A DNA stretch of 64,000 nucleotides from Cryptomeria japonica (GCF_030272615.1 NC_081412.1:697850656-697914655); one strand, 5' to 3'. Positions 35,491 to 45,730 are shown, numbered from the stretch's first letter. Program-made: numbers and translations. Notes: a model not told the origin generated them from the letters alone.

Positions 35491-36440
35491 TATAAAGAAC
35501 ATGATACTTAATCCCTAGATAATGCATATCGAGTCGAATCTATTTGAAAGAATACTTAAGGATCATCGACACTTTTCCTTAGTGTTGCGTTTTGATCCTT
35601 CCCTGAAAATGATAACCTCGATCATGATTATCAACACAACTCTAGCCTGAATTATTATTTTGTGCGGTTTGGATCTAACCATTCCACCGTTCTGCATAAG
35701 AACCTTATTGCACCTTACAGCCCAGATCAACGTTAGAATGTTTACAATAATTAAAAACTCTAAAACAAGACAATAGCTTGAAACATAATTTTCTAATTGA
35801 TTATTAAAGACAACTTCCCTTAGCAGATGTCTAACCCTAAAACTTATCGAGATAATACCTGCAAGAACCCTCATTCTTGCCATACAACAGAATACTGCAA
35901 AAAATGTTAGCTGAAAAATATACCCTCATCCATAATGCCCAGCCTGTACCAAAACATCCGCTGAATAGCTTAAGACTTGAGAGCACTATCTTCACATCCA
36001 ATATTGAAGGATATGTAATCAGAGACAATTCTATTGAGAAGATTGGTCAGACATTTATTTCCAGATAGCCCACCCATATAAAACACTAAAAAGGATTTAA
36101 AAAAAGAGAAACCTACCATCCATCACAGATCTAAATCGGAGTGGTCATCCATCTTAATTTGGAAAACCTTCCTTTCATAAGATACAAACCTCTTTGCTTG
36201 TAAAATCCTGCCAATAAAGTGTTATTACCTGAAGTTGACTATATATGAATTTAGATATAAGTATTTAATAAAGATAAAGTGGAGAGCGGAGCATTATCAT
36301 ATCTATCCAAGAGCTAAAAGAGCTTCATGATGAAAACTCTTTCGTCAAAAGACTCTAGGAATTTGAAAAATCTTCCCTTTAGACGGAATGCCATCTATGC
36401 TTAAGGATAGTATACTACAAATAGAAGTACGAATATAGGA
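35491..36440. other. Unassigned DNA right of the array
   Basis: Minus frame 35,883-35,563 and plus frame 35,877-36,068 are open but carry no motif. If the array landed in the LINE at 19.35 kb, LINE sequence might continue here; I could not recognise it. Confidence 0.35.

Positions 36441-36441
<1 letters not shown>

Positions 36442-36489
<48 letters not shown>
36442..36489 (+). repeat. (AT)n microsatellite
   Basis: Uninterrupted TA dinucleotides over about 48 bases. Confidence 0.95.
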
Positions 36490-36492
<3 letters not shown>

Positions 36493-36749
36493 ATATGTAT
36501 CTATATATATCTTGTTGGAGTCGATTTGACCATAAACTAAGAGAGTGGAATAGCGGCTAAGATGACAAATAAAACAACTAAAATCATAAGCAGAAATTAG
36601 TGAGCTAGATAGAGAAAATCATAACTAAGTCTAGAGATTATATAGATTAAGCACCCATAAGTCTTTAAGATATAAGTCTAAGATAGGATGAAAGCAAGAC
36701 AAAATGCTTGAGAGTTAAAAAGGTGACGAAAGGGAAAACCCGAGACAAA

Positions 36750-37520
36750 CCCCTCATTAATGGTCCAAAATTTCCATGCCCATAGATCTGATAGACATAA
36801 AGGAACCAGAAATGAAAGAAGGCCCCTCCTTCGGTAGAAGCCTCATCCTTTCCTTCCCTACTTATGAGGGCCCTTGGTCCCTGAGCACTCTAGTTTTACT
36901 GAAGATGGGGAGGTAGGAGAGGGAGGAATTGGTATATCATTTGGGATCACAGTGATGTTCTCAGCTTTGAGGTAATTGATAAACCATTTATCGCGCGAGG
37001 GATTTTTAACTTACAAGAGCCATAAAAGGAAGAAAAAATTCTTGCTCTTGATAGGGCTATAAGATTCAAAGGCCTGAAGATCCTCTATAGCTAGAACAGG
37101 GAATCGTGGCACCGGTTTATTCATCCTAATAAGGATATCATAATCTCGAGGATTTGGAGCACAAAGTTCTTCATCAATGTTGACCACCACCCTCTCCAAT
37201 TCACCCAACATTTCCTTTTTGAAGACCTTTCTGCAAAGCTTCACCACTACAATTCTGTCTTTCTCAAGATGCATAGATATTGCTAAGAACATCACTGTGA
37301 TGTCTAGATTAGCTCTAGTCCGGTCCTCATTTAAGATATAATCCCTCCCCAAGGTTTTCATAATAGCACCAATAAGCAAGGCATTCGGGTGAACCAGAAT
37401 GCCCTTCAATCTCTCCTCTTTGATTTCCCCTACAAATTCCATCTGCCATTTGAGCCCTAGAAGTCTTAGCGGAGTATCCATCTGAGCTAAATGGAAGATA
37501 AACTGGGACCTCGATCAAAC
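36750..37520 (-). pseudogene. Unidentified coding remnant
   Basis: The minus frame 37,481-37,011 is open for 156 codons with balanced, protein-like composition (MDTPLRLLGLKWQMEFVGE.., ALLIGAIMKTLGRDYILNED, LERVVVNIDEELCAPNPRDY). After its stop at 37,011-37,013 the same strand continues with NPSRDKWFINYLKAENITVI and a Pro/Ser-rich stretch, and upstream a frameshift links FDRGPSLSS-like sequence, so the original protein was longer. There is no domain I can name. Candidates are a retroelement accessory ORF or LINE ORF1; neither is shown. Confidence 0.4.
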
Positions 37521-37785
37521 GGTTTAAATATAATAGAAGTATTAATGGTTCATGAAAGACAACTCATCTAGCCGTAGAGTAAAGCAAAATGCAGATAAAT
37601 GGTCGATATCAGAGGGTCAGGATACAAATAGAGCAATCTCAAGGATCTAGGAAATAATTACCGCCACCTTACAGCATACAAGCAAAGGGTACTTATGCCT
37701 TCAATTGCGGAAGGAGTGTCACATCATCATTACTAGAGTACCATCACATTGGTACTACTCGAGGAGGAGTTGCTGACAAAGGACA

Positions 37786-37866
37786 AGCTAAAAATGTCAA
37801 AGCCAAAGCTTAAGCTAAAAATGTCAAAGCTTAAGCTAAAATAGCCAAAACTTAAGCTAAAAAAGG
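37786..37866 (+). repeat. Short tandem repeat (GCTAAAAATGTCAAAGCTTAA type)
   Basis: Four degenerate copies of a 21-24-bp unit (CTAAAAATGTCAAAGC, then CTTAAGCTAAAA). Confidence 0.85.
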
Positions 37867-38345
37867 CTATACTGAGCCTAGAAAGCTTAGAGAAGAAGAT
37901 AAGGTGAATTCTAAAGTGATTAATAATATTTTATTCCTTTTAGTATGCAATGTATATGTAAATATTAATACCTATATATCCATGTATATATATTTCAGTT
38001 GAAATGATATATATGAATGCATGTCTATATACATATGCATATTCTTATATACCGTTGCATACTAATAGTCATAAAATCTTATATATCATCTAATACCATA
38101 TATCAAAAATTATATATACATATGTATAGATATATGTATATATCTATGTATAATATTCATGGTTTATATATATACATATAACTCTATACTTTAAGTATAT
38201 ACCCATATTTATATATCTAGCAGGGTATATATAAGTTTTGGATTATATCTTGAATGCATATATATATATAACAAAAACTGCTAATCAAATAATAGATGTT
38301 AATTGTATATCCATATATTGTGAGAGGAGGCATATATATAGATAT
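37867..38345. other. TATA-rich low-complexity DNA
   Basis: Interspersed ATATAT and GTATAT words with no gene. Confidence 0.7.
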
Positions 38346-38346
38346 A

Positions 38347-38427
<81 letters not shown>
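38347..38427 (+). repeat. (CT)n(AT)n compound microsatellite
   Basis: About 24 CT dinucleotides followed by about 14 AT dinucleotides. Confidence 0.95.
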
Positions 38428-38434
<7 letters not shown>

Positions 38435-38507
38435 TTATAACATATGTGTATATGTTTGTATATATATATATATATACAAACATATACACATATGTTATAA
38501 ATATATA
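38428..38507. repeat. 80-bp perfect palindrome
   Basis: Bases 38,428-38,467 are the exact reverse complement of 38,468-38,507, with no spacer. The arms contain non-simple sequence (TTATAACATATGTGTATATG, then TTTGTA), so this is not just an (AT)n run. Symmetry breaks at 38,427/38,508. It would form a 40-bp cruciform or hairpin. Confidence 0.95.
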
Positions 38508-38663
38508 TATATAAGTGTATATATATGAATATATATGTTGGTTTTGCCTAGGATTTTGAACTCCATGCCAGTTGCTCCTAAGTAAGAAAGCTTAGATGTT
38601 CTGTTGTTTCCTTGTTTACATGTTATGTTGTCAGACATTTAAGAGAAGACCTAAGATAGAGCT

Positions 38664-40235
38664 TCAGGGAAGATGAATGCCATCTACTCCCAAGTTAGCT
38701 AACTCACCAGCCCTTTTGTTGCCTTCCCTATAGATGTGATTGATCATAAATCTCTCAAAACCTTTGCATAACTCAATGGCCCATGTCAATAGAGAGTTGA
38801 GTCTCCAATTAGGAATACTACCTTTTCTTAAAGCATTGATAATAATTGTTGAGTCCCCTTCAATATCCAAATTCTTCACTCCCATCTTTTTGCAAAGATT
38901 AGGGCCTTCAAGCACGGAAACCAATTCAGCCCAATTATTAGTCTTGTTACCTATTGGGTAAGCCCTAAGGGTAATTTCTTTTCCTTCCTAGTTATGGATA
39001 GAGTATCCTATCCCTGCCACCTCTGGGTTGCCTCGGGAGGCGCCATCAAAGTTTAGCTTCAGGCATCCCTCACCTGGAGGTTGCCACTTACATTCAGCTC
39101 TTTTCCTTAGATTTACTTCAGGGCCATCCCCAATAAAGGGTGGGATAGAAAGTCCCTCCCATATCCCCTTCATCTTCTCATCCCAATAAGTTACTGTAGC
39201 ATTCTTCTTCAGACCAAAGTTGATCAAACTATTGATTTTTTTTTATCATAGCAGGCTCAATTTTATTGATTACCCGATTTACCTCTAATTTTTTATTTTT
39301 GAAAAGATGACTATTACTTTCCTTCCACAATTCCCAAATTATGGAAGATGGAAGAGAAATCCATAAGAATTCAAATAGACAGCCTCTTCTTAGGATGGGC
39401 TAGGCTTTGACATTCCTAAAATAGTTTGGGGAAAGGCAGAGGACCAACCTAGTTTCTAGGTAAACCACACCCAGCATTGGTTTGCATAGTTGCAATTGAG
39501 GAGGAGGTGGTTTGTGTATTTTTCATCCTTTTTATAAAGAAGGCATCTACTAGGTCCCTCGTACCCCATCTTCCTAATTTTTTTAGTAGTCAAGAGCTTA
39601 TTCTGGAGAGCAAGCCATGTGAAGACTCCAGCCTTGGATAGGTAATACCTGTCCCAATAGAGTTTTAGAGGTAGCTCAGGCTTGGGTTTAAGATGAGCTT
39701 TAGTGATGTGATAATACCCATCCTTGGAGTTATATTCCCCACTCATGGAGCCATCCCACACAAGCCTATCCTTGCCTAGACTAAAGGAGATGTTTCTTTC
39801 TCTTAGAATTTCCATGAGTTTGTCTATATCCCTTACATGGATATCCTCATTTTCTTTGACTATCCATTGCCACCCCGCTCCATCCTTTGAGGGGGAAATA
39901 TAGTTCCTAATCAATTTCCCTCTATTTGATTCTAGGAGTGCTCTTGTAGGCCCAAAGTCATGGATTTCCTCGATCGCCTTATAGCCTCCCCAAGAGTCTG
40001 ACCAAAACAAGGCATCTTCCCCTGACCCTAGGTTCCAAGTGAGTTTATCTGTGATAATATTTCTACATTCCAGCATAAAGTTCCATATGCAAGAGCCTCT
40101 TAGTGGATTATTTTCTCTAAATATTTGGATAGGGTTATCTTCATTAAGGTATTTATGGTACAAGATTCTTGCCCATTTTAAATGGGGATGTCTAAACATT
40201 CTCCATACTAACTTTGCCCCAAGGGCCCTGCAGGG
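38664..40235 (-). pseudogene. 5'-truncated LINE (L1-type) ORF2, C-terminal part
   Basis: The minus strand encodes the end of a plant LINE ORF2. From 40,235: ALGAKLVWRMFRHPHLKWA, then the zf-RVT region (VFTWLALQNKLLTTKKIRKM, CLLYKKDEKYTNHLLLNCNY) to a stop at 39,456. After a gap and frame change, 39,227-38,988 starts an RNase H domain (CLKLNFDGASRGNPEVAGIG) that is interrupted by TAG (38,990-38,988) and continues to 38,664 (WAELVSVLEG, DIEGDSTIIINAL, INHIYREGNKRAGELANLG). Three RNase H acidic residues are present (FDGAS, AEL, GDS); the usual Asp of 'RADxLAN' is Gly. Homology starts abruptly at ALGAKLVWR, a usual 5' truncation. No poly-A tail could be placed. Confidence 0.88.
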
Positions 40236-40800
40236 TATCGTGGGGCCCCCTGGCTCCGTAGACCTACAGACCTTGGCCCTCACATATCCGGTTTCCGACC
40301 CCCACAAATGCTCTCACTAGCACCTGCCCCTCCGGTGGCCCTGCCATCTCCAACCCCTGCCAGCTCCCGGCCCCCTGCCACCGACATCTTCTTCCCCGCT
40401 GCCCGGCACCCTTCGGCGGCCCTACGCCACCGCCACCGCCTGCAACTCCCAACCTAGCCTCCTCCACCGCTCGGCCCACTTCACCACCTCGCCACCTGGC
40501 TCCACCACCTATGCCTAGCCACATTGCTTCTTTGCTCCCCGCACCGCCCGGCCTCTACTCAACTCTCAGTCGCCGCTCAACTCCCTGACCCACCACCCAT
40601 GCCCGGCCATCGCTCCGCTCTCTGGTTGCCGCTCTTGTCGGCCCCTGCTTCGCCTGGCCCCCTAGTGCCGCTCGTAGCCTCCATGTGCCACCCGACCACC
40701 GAGCTCAGCCGCCGGCCACCAGAGCTCTGCCCGTCTACCATCGGAGCGCCACTAGAGTGCCGCTCCCTGGCCACCTCCACCCAAACAAGCCACTAGACTC
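40236..40800. other. GC-rich, proline-codon-rich island
   Basis: A stretch dominated by CCG, CCACC and GCC words in otherwise AT-rich DNA, with abrupt edges: the LINE truncation point on the left and a T-rich stretch after 40,797 on the right. Open frames in both directions (for example 40,524-40,796 plus and 40,524-40,264 minus) are long only because stop codons are rare at this composition. It may be a 5' untranslated or gag-like part of the LTR element whose 3' end is at 41,967, a LINE 5' UTR, or a captured genic piece. Confidence 0.6.
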
Positions 40801-41952
40801 CCTTTTTTGGCTTTTTCAGGGGGGTTTGGTTTTTTGGCTCTATCTTGGGCATACAGAGTCATTTTTTTGAAAATGAATAGGTGTCAAAAAGATGGTTCTA
40901 AGGCCGACCTCATGGTGTTGGTAATTTTTTCCAATTTTTCTATTTGACTATGTTTTTTTTCCAGTCAAAGTGAGGTCTAGTTTTTGCACTCCAGGAGCCA
41001 TAGAATGAGCATCCGACCTCCATTTTTTGAAAACTTTATATTTTCAAAAAGCGTGTGCTGTGTACTTTCTAGCCATATAAGTTTTATTTTCATATTCTGC
41101 TCCATGCATATTTTATTCAATTTTTTGTTTTTCAGCACTCTGATGGATATCGTGGTTGTTTCAGGTCCTGGGATCTCTTCTTTGAGTAGGGTGTCTCTAT
41201 TTTGGTTCACATTTCTATTTCTAGTCATCTTATCATTGTAGCTTGTATTTATGCAAACACACTGAGATAAAGTGCCATCCTGCATTGTTTACTTGGAACC
41301 TTGCATATCTTGTGTCTTGTTATACATGCACTATTAATCAAGTGCCATGAGGGGGTTGATGTTTGCCGGTTGTTTGCCATCTTCCTTTGTCTAGTGAGTG
41401 TTCCTTCCATGAAATTCGCCTCATGATGATGTGTCTTAGCACCTTTGATGTTCTTGGTTCTTCATCATGTAGTTGTTTTTGGCTGTCCTTTTCAGTGTTC
41501 CTGTCCCTCTCCCACTTCTGCATTATGGGGAGGTTTATCCTGTTGGTTCTATTGCTTTCATGGTTCGATTGATTAGCTTTTTAGGCTTTGGTTTCTCATG
41601 CCATCTGTATCTTCGATTTCAATTTTTTTTGCCTTGTTTGCCTCCTAATTTGAGTAGTGTCATTTGAGGGCACTCATGCAGATTACAGTCTTCTCTACCT
41701 GGTCATGTTCTAGTTCAGTGGATGTTCTTCAGATCAGTAGTTATTCTTCGATAGAGTTTGCAGGGTCTTCATGCTTCAGTGATATTCTTTTTCATCTCTT
41801 TTTGGAGTAGAGTTTTGTTCCCACGTGGTTTTCTCTATTTCTCTAGTTCATAGAGATTTCATTATATTTGGGTACCTCATTAGGCCTTGTTGTCGGGACC
41901 CATCTTTTTTGCTTTCAGTAGCTATTCTAGGTTTTAGCTTCTCCCTAAGTCT
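40801..41952 (+). mobile_element. Non-coding interior of an LTR element ending at 41,967
   Basis: T-rich sequence without protein motifs that leads into a polypurine tract and LTR start. Short open frames (40,984-41,241, 41,363-41,572) have no recognisable domain. A non-autonomous (LARD-like) element or a scrambled 3' region would explain the lack of pol. Confidence 0.4.
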
Positions 41953-41966
41953 AGCTTAAGGGGGGG
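41953..41966 (+). other. Polypurine tract
   Basis: AGCTTAAGGGGGG directly precedes TGTTAGAGTATT. It resembles the copia-type 'AAGCTTAAGGGGGG-TGTTAGA' junction. Confidence 0.65.
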
Positions 41967-42338
41967 TGTTAGAGTATTCGGGTATTTACTTGATTAATTA
42001 AACATTATTTGTTTAATTATTTAAGTTCCCTTTATCTCTTTTACACTTAAGCTAACTTTAGGTGCATATAATTAATTATTTTGATTAATTATTATGTGCA
42101 AACCTAGGTTTTCCCTTTTAGGGTTTCTTGACCTATTAAAGGTTGAGTTCTTTCTTTTCATTGTATGAAGAAGGATTATTATGGACAATACATTTTGGAG
42201 ATTATTGAGCTCTCATCTTTTGGAGCATATTTTTCCTGTGTATTCTTTCCTTCTGTGATTTGCTTCATTGCTTCTCCTTGTAACAGGTTTTTCAGCTTGC
42301 AGAGATTATTTGGGCTCCTGTGGTGTTGTATTTTCTCA
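41967..42338 (+). mobile_element. 3' LTR (right end uncertain)
   Basis: Starts TGTTAGAGTATTCGGG. Contains a TTAATTAAACATTATTTG-type AT block, and a CTTTTCATTGTATGAAGAAGG stretch near 42,155. The right end may be ATTTTCTCA at 42,338, but no matching 5' LTR exists here to prove it. Confidence 0.5.
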
Positions 42339-42433
42339 ACTCCTATAGTAAAGCTTATGGGGGGGTTTTAGAATATTTAATCTTTACATGTAGGAATATT
42401 TTCTCAACTCCTATAGTAAAGCTTATGGGGGGG
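42329..42433 (+). repeat. 37-bp direct duplication at the LTR/gene junction
   Basis: TATTTTCTCAACTCCTATAG plus TAAAGCTTATGGGGGGGT occurs at 42,329-42,366 and again at 42,397-42,433. The G-run in the first copy is followed by TTTTAGAATATT, resembling the LTR start TGTTAGAGTATT, so each copy looks like another polypurine/LTR junction. Confidence 0.85.
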
Positions 42434-42703
42434 TAAAGGAACTGGCTTAGGTGGAGGTTTTGGCTTCTTCACAATAGGAGGCTTTGGCTTTGGCTTTGGT
42501 GGTTTCACAACTGGTGGCTTAAGATGTGCCTTGTCTAGTTGCTTAGGTATAGGGGATGGTGTGTGAATGGATGGAGGGGGAGACTTGTACTAGTATGCCT
42601 CTAGTGAACTTGCATGGTATGTTGATTTTGATGGTATCGCAGCGAGAATGGAGCCAAGGACCAAAATGTGCAAGAGCTTACACCTGAAGCTCATCTTTCC
42701 CAT
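42434..42703 (-). pseudogene. Extensin/proline-rich cell-wall protein gene, 5' end only
   Basis: On the minus strand ATG at 42,703 opens a signal-peptide-like start (MGKMSFRCKLLHILVLGSIL, then AAIPS), followed by SSLEAY, a TAG stop (42,592-42,590) and YKSPPPS. The YxYKSPPP pattern is the extensin/PRP wall-protein motif, and the stop replaces what is normally a Tyr (TAC to TAG). Beyond it comes KPPVVKPPKPKPKPPIVKKP, then KPPPKPVPL, typical of proline/lysine-rich wall proteins secreted and cross-linked in the wall. The reading stops at the duplicated retroelement-like junction near 42,433, so the 3' part is lost. A TATA box lies 54-61 bases upstream. I infer a real host gene truncated by a retroelement insertion or rearrangement. 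Confidence 0.7.
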
Positions 42704-42756
42704 CTTTGTCTGCGCCACGGGAGGGCATAGATTGATCTCAAAATTATGAGGGTGCA

Positions 42757-42764
42757 TTTATAGG
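42757..42764 (-). promoter_or_regulatory. TATA box of the extensin-like gene
   Basis: The minus strand reads CCTATAAAT, about 55 bases before the ATG, implying a short 5' UTR of about 25 bases, usual for plant wall-protein genes. Confidence 0.6.
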
Positions 42765-42782
42765 ACATGAAAGAATCTTCAT

Positions 42783-42905
42783 GAATTGTAGCGTGTGGAT
42801 AAAGTAAGTCTTGGCTCTGTGATGCCATGTGGGTTTTTTTTGGCCCTTTTAAATATGAATTTTAGCGCATGGAGTGAGTGTTGGCTTTGTGATGACATGT
42901 GGAAT
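42783..42905 (-). promoter_or_regulatory. Duplicated upstream element of the extensin-like gene
   Basis: Two similar 48-50-bp blocks start at 42,783 and 42,857 (GAATT.TAGCG..TGGA, then TTGGCT.TGTGATG.CATGTGG). They lie directly upstream of the TATA box and could be a duplicated promoter module. Confidence 0.55.
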
Positions 42906-43273
42906 TTGTAATGGTTTTCCATAAATCCTGGTTCGCAGTAGTCAATGGTTAAGGGTATTAGGTATGAATCGAAGTTCCCTTCAAAATTGGCTAGTTGACA
43001 AAAATTTAGTGTTCTTTTTAATCAGTCAAAATTATCTGGTACAAAAAGTCAATAATATGAAATTTGTCAAAAATTATAGATCGTTTATTGTGATCAGCAG
43101 AATGGCTTTGACTTTTCCAAAAATTTTGAAATAAATTTTAGGGAAATCTTAAAACATATATAAAATTAAATTCCACATTTAAGATTTCCCTAAAATTCAC
43201 ATGTTTTAAATGAATTAATCTAATTGATTATTACAAAACATTTAAAAATTAATAAATATTTATATATATAAAT
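42906..43273. other. AT-rich spacer, no gene seen
   Basis: Nothing recognisable apart from a near-palindromic pair of GGGAAATCTTAAA / TTTAAGATTTCCC blocks (about 43,141-43,192). Confidence 0.5.
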
Positions 43274-43825
43274 TTAACCTCACTCTAATTTAACCCTAAT
43301 CCTAATCCTATCTCTAATTCTAATTCTAGCCCTAAATTTAACCCTAGACCCTAATTGAACCCTAATGCCAACCTTTTTTAAACCATGACCTAACAATAAT
43401 CATAACCCCAATTTAAACCTAACCAATTTTAGCTATAACCTTAATTAAACCCTTATTGTAACTGAAATATGTTCTCCTAATTGAACCCTAGTCTAACATT
43501 AACCCTATTCCCTATTTAATCCTAACCTTAACCTTAACCCTAATCTAGTATTAGCCCTAATGCTATTGAAACTTTATTTGTTTTATAACCCTATCCCCGA
43601 TTATAATTTAACTCTAGTCCTAACTCTAACTCAAAGATTTCTTGCATAATCCTAATTGATGCCTAATCCTATTTAACCCTAGCCCTAACCTAGTCTTAAG
43701 CCTAACATTAACCCTAATTTTAATGGAAAAATCTATTCTAATTTTAATCCTAATTAACCTTGAACATAAACCCTAGTTTAACCTTAACACTAATTGTAAC
43801 CTTCATCCCAAACTTTATTCTATAA
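43274..43825 (+). repeat. Degenerate interstitial telomere-like repeat (CCCTAA-rich)
   Basis: About 550 bp with at least eight exact CCCTAA hexamers and many one-step variants (AACCCTAG, CCTTAACC, AATCCTAA), all in the C-rich orientation. Plant telomeres are (CCCTAAA)n on this strand. The degree of divergence points to an old interstitial array. Confidence 0.7.
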
Positions 43826-44524
43826 AATTAACAAACCTAATGATGTAAGGCATTAATTAATTTGTCTCTAGAAAGTTATTAAAAGGTAGCCATGAGGCAT
43901 AAAATTTAAAATTAAATTTATCAAAATTAAATTTAAGAGTGTGCACATTGTGTAGGTTGTTTAAGCTCCTTGTTCAAGATATCTATAGTAATTTTTTTAA
44001 TATCAATTCTAAAAAATGTGTTGTTTCCATTCTAACAATCAATTTTAAAATAAAAATTTTAAAAGTTCAAAAGAAACATAAATATAAATTATTAATTATT
44101 ATTAATTAATTTTTATTGAGACTTAACATATAACATCAACAAAAGATTGATTATCTGTAAAAAGTGTGATCCCTTGATTATACTATAAATGGTTGTTTCC
44201 TCTTACTAATTCACACTACAATTAGTTACAACATATATTTAACTAGCACTTGCACTAGAAGGACGTGCAAGGATTATGCTAATAGACAATTATATATAGA
44301 TATGTTAGAGAGTAAAACTCGATATGTGCATAAAAATATACTAATTTAATTTACTATATCTGATGATAGAATATTATTTTTTGTTTATACAATTTTAATT
44401 AGGTCGATGATTCATCTTCAAGCTTTCATTTCTTTCTATAAATTTGCTTCATGTTTTAAGTGGTCTATGTATTTTTCTTAACAACTTGGCAATTTTACTC
44501 CAAGATTGTAATGGAGGTGCAATG
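43826..44524. other. AT-rich spacer, no gene seen
   Basis: No coding or structural signal. Confidence 0.5.
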
Positions 44525-44770
44525 TGTTAGGATTTCCAAAGATACTAAGAGGGGGGGGGGAATGAATAAGTATCTGACCGGTATAATAATTTTCTTAACT
44601 TATAACATGAAAAGCATATTAAAACTATGTACCGGTAAACTAGATATAATCCAACAAATAAGAATAACAAGCACAACATGAAAAGCACACCATAACACAA
44701 TATTTTAACGAGGAAACCCGGTGTGGGAAAAACCTTGGTGAGATTTGTGACCCACAATATTCACTTATTG
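44525..44770 (-). mobile_element. Inverted copia LTR fragment (U5 side), left arm
   Basis: The minus strand ends at 44,525 with CCTAACA and matches the last 242 bases of the plus-strand LTR at 46,294-46,535 in inverted orientation: GTTAGGATT.CCAAAGATAC, AATAATTTTCTTAACTTATA, ATGAAAAGCATATTAAAA, TTTGTGACCCACA.TATTCA. Identity is high by eye. Confidence 0.88.
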
Positions 44771-45643
44771 TGTGTGTATATTTACAGTGTACAAAATTTT
44801 GGACTCAAGATTAGTATCCTCTAGTGGAGTCTCCATACTCTCAGTGGCTAGTTGACTGTCTGTAGTATGTGTCGGTGGAGTATCAATAAGAGGTGGGAGC
44901 ACATTATCAATTATTTTAAGGCTTGGAGGTCCACCTACCTTACCTTTTCCCTTATCCATGTCCTTTTGGTATACTCTAATAGTCTTGGGTCTTAGTAGCT
45001 CTTCTTGTTTCTCTTTTTCTATCAAGAATATATCCCATGCATCTGTTGTTTCCTTAGAGACTTCATTCACTCTACCTGCCATCAGTGCTACATGTCGATG
45101 AGCAGTTGAAAATACTATCTGGTTAGCTTCACTGATTAGTTTGTTTATCTCATTAGGTGAGTTTATTGGATGCACTGCAAGTAGTTTTTCAATTTTTATT
45201 TTCTTATCCAGTTCAATAGCTTCTAGTCTTCTATACAGATCATTGGGTATTTCATCAACAATTTCCATCAAAAATTTCTTGTATATATCCAAGTGTAAAA
45301 TTTCACTATTCTCTATGCTTTCTTTGTCATCGGAAGATAGTGTGTTGTATAGTTTGCTAATGTTTTTCAACTTTCCATCTTCAGTTATTTCACTTAAGAG
45401 TTTATCTAGTGGAGCGATGTCTTGTTTTACCTTCTTTTTCTTAGGAGTCAACTTTTTCGCTGGAGGCCTTACTACCTGTTGCTTTTGCCTTGTTTTCTTA
45501 CATGTGTATGAATGGCTCAAAGATGAATTGATAGACAATCTAAAGAAGATTAAAGGAGATAAAAAAGGGGGAGTAGTGTGATGAGAAAAATGATCAGAAT
45601 GGGACATCATCAGCTCAGGGGGAGCATACATTTTTGGGCACAC
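44765..45643 (-). CDS. Antisense ORF between inverted LTR pieces (292 aa)
   Basis: An open minus frame of 292 codons. From about residue 55 the composition is strongly protein-like: a Lys-rich basic stretch (KKLTPKKKKVKQ), then helical acidic/leucine-rich sequence (LDKLLSEITEDGKLKNISKL, LDIYKKFLMEIVDEIPNDLY), and a low-complexity C-terminus (KDMDKGKGKVGGPP, LIDTPPTHTTDS). The first 50 or so residues are antisense to the plus-strand retroelement 3' region (its frame ends YEWLKDELIDNLKKIKG), so the true N-terminus is probably missing and the ORF chimeric. The stop falls in the left LTR arm. I do not recognise a family; a retroelement accessory ORF or captured gene fragment are both possible. 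Confidence 0.45.
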   Translation of the reverse strand: MCPKMYAPPELMMSHSDHFSHHTTPPFLSPLIFFRLSINSSLSHSYTCKKTRQKQQVVRPPAKKLTPKKKKVKQDIAPLDKLLSEITEDGKLKNISKLYNTLSSDDKESIENSEILHLDIYKKFLMEIVDEIPNDLYRRLEAIELDKKIKIEKLLAVHPINSPNEINKLISEANQIVFSTAHRHVALMAGRVNEVSKETTDAWDIFLIEKEKQEELLRPKTIRVYQKDMDKGKGKVGGPPSLKIIDNVLPPLIDTPPTHTTDSQLATESMETPLEDTNLESKILYTVNIHTQ

Positions 45644-45730
45644 AGTTTTGGTAAGATAAATCTTGGCAGATTCATTTTGGACATCTTTTTGGACACTTTT
45701 TGATTTTTCTCATGAGTGTTGCCATCAATG

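Noticed and set aside
38238-38528. ORF with (SL)n and (IY)n
   Set aside because: Translation of a (CT)n(AT)n microsatellite.
40524-40796. Proline-rich 90-codon ORF, and the Gly-rich ORF on the other strand
   Set aside because: Both are explained by GC-rich composition with few stops; no start context, signal peptide or conserved repeat supports a gene.
45141-45581. 146-codon plus-strand ORF opposite the 292-codon antisense ORF
   Set aside because: Most of it is Ser/Leu/Phe-rich, as expected of the complement of a Lys/Glu-rich coding strand. Only its last 30 codons look like genuine retroelement sequence.
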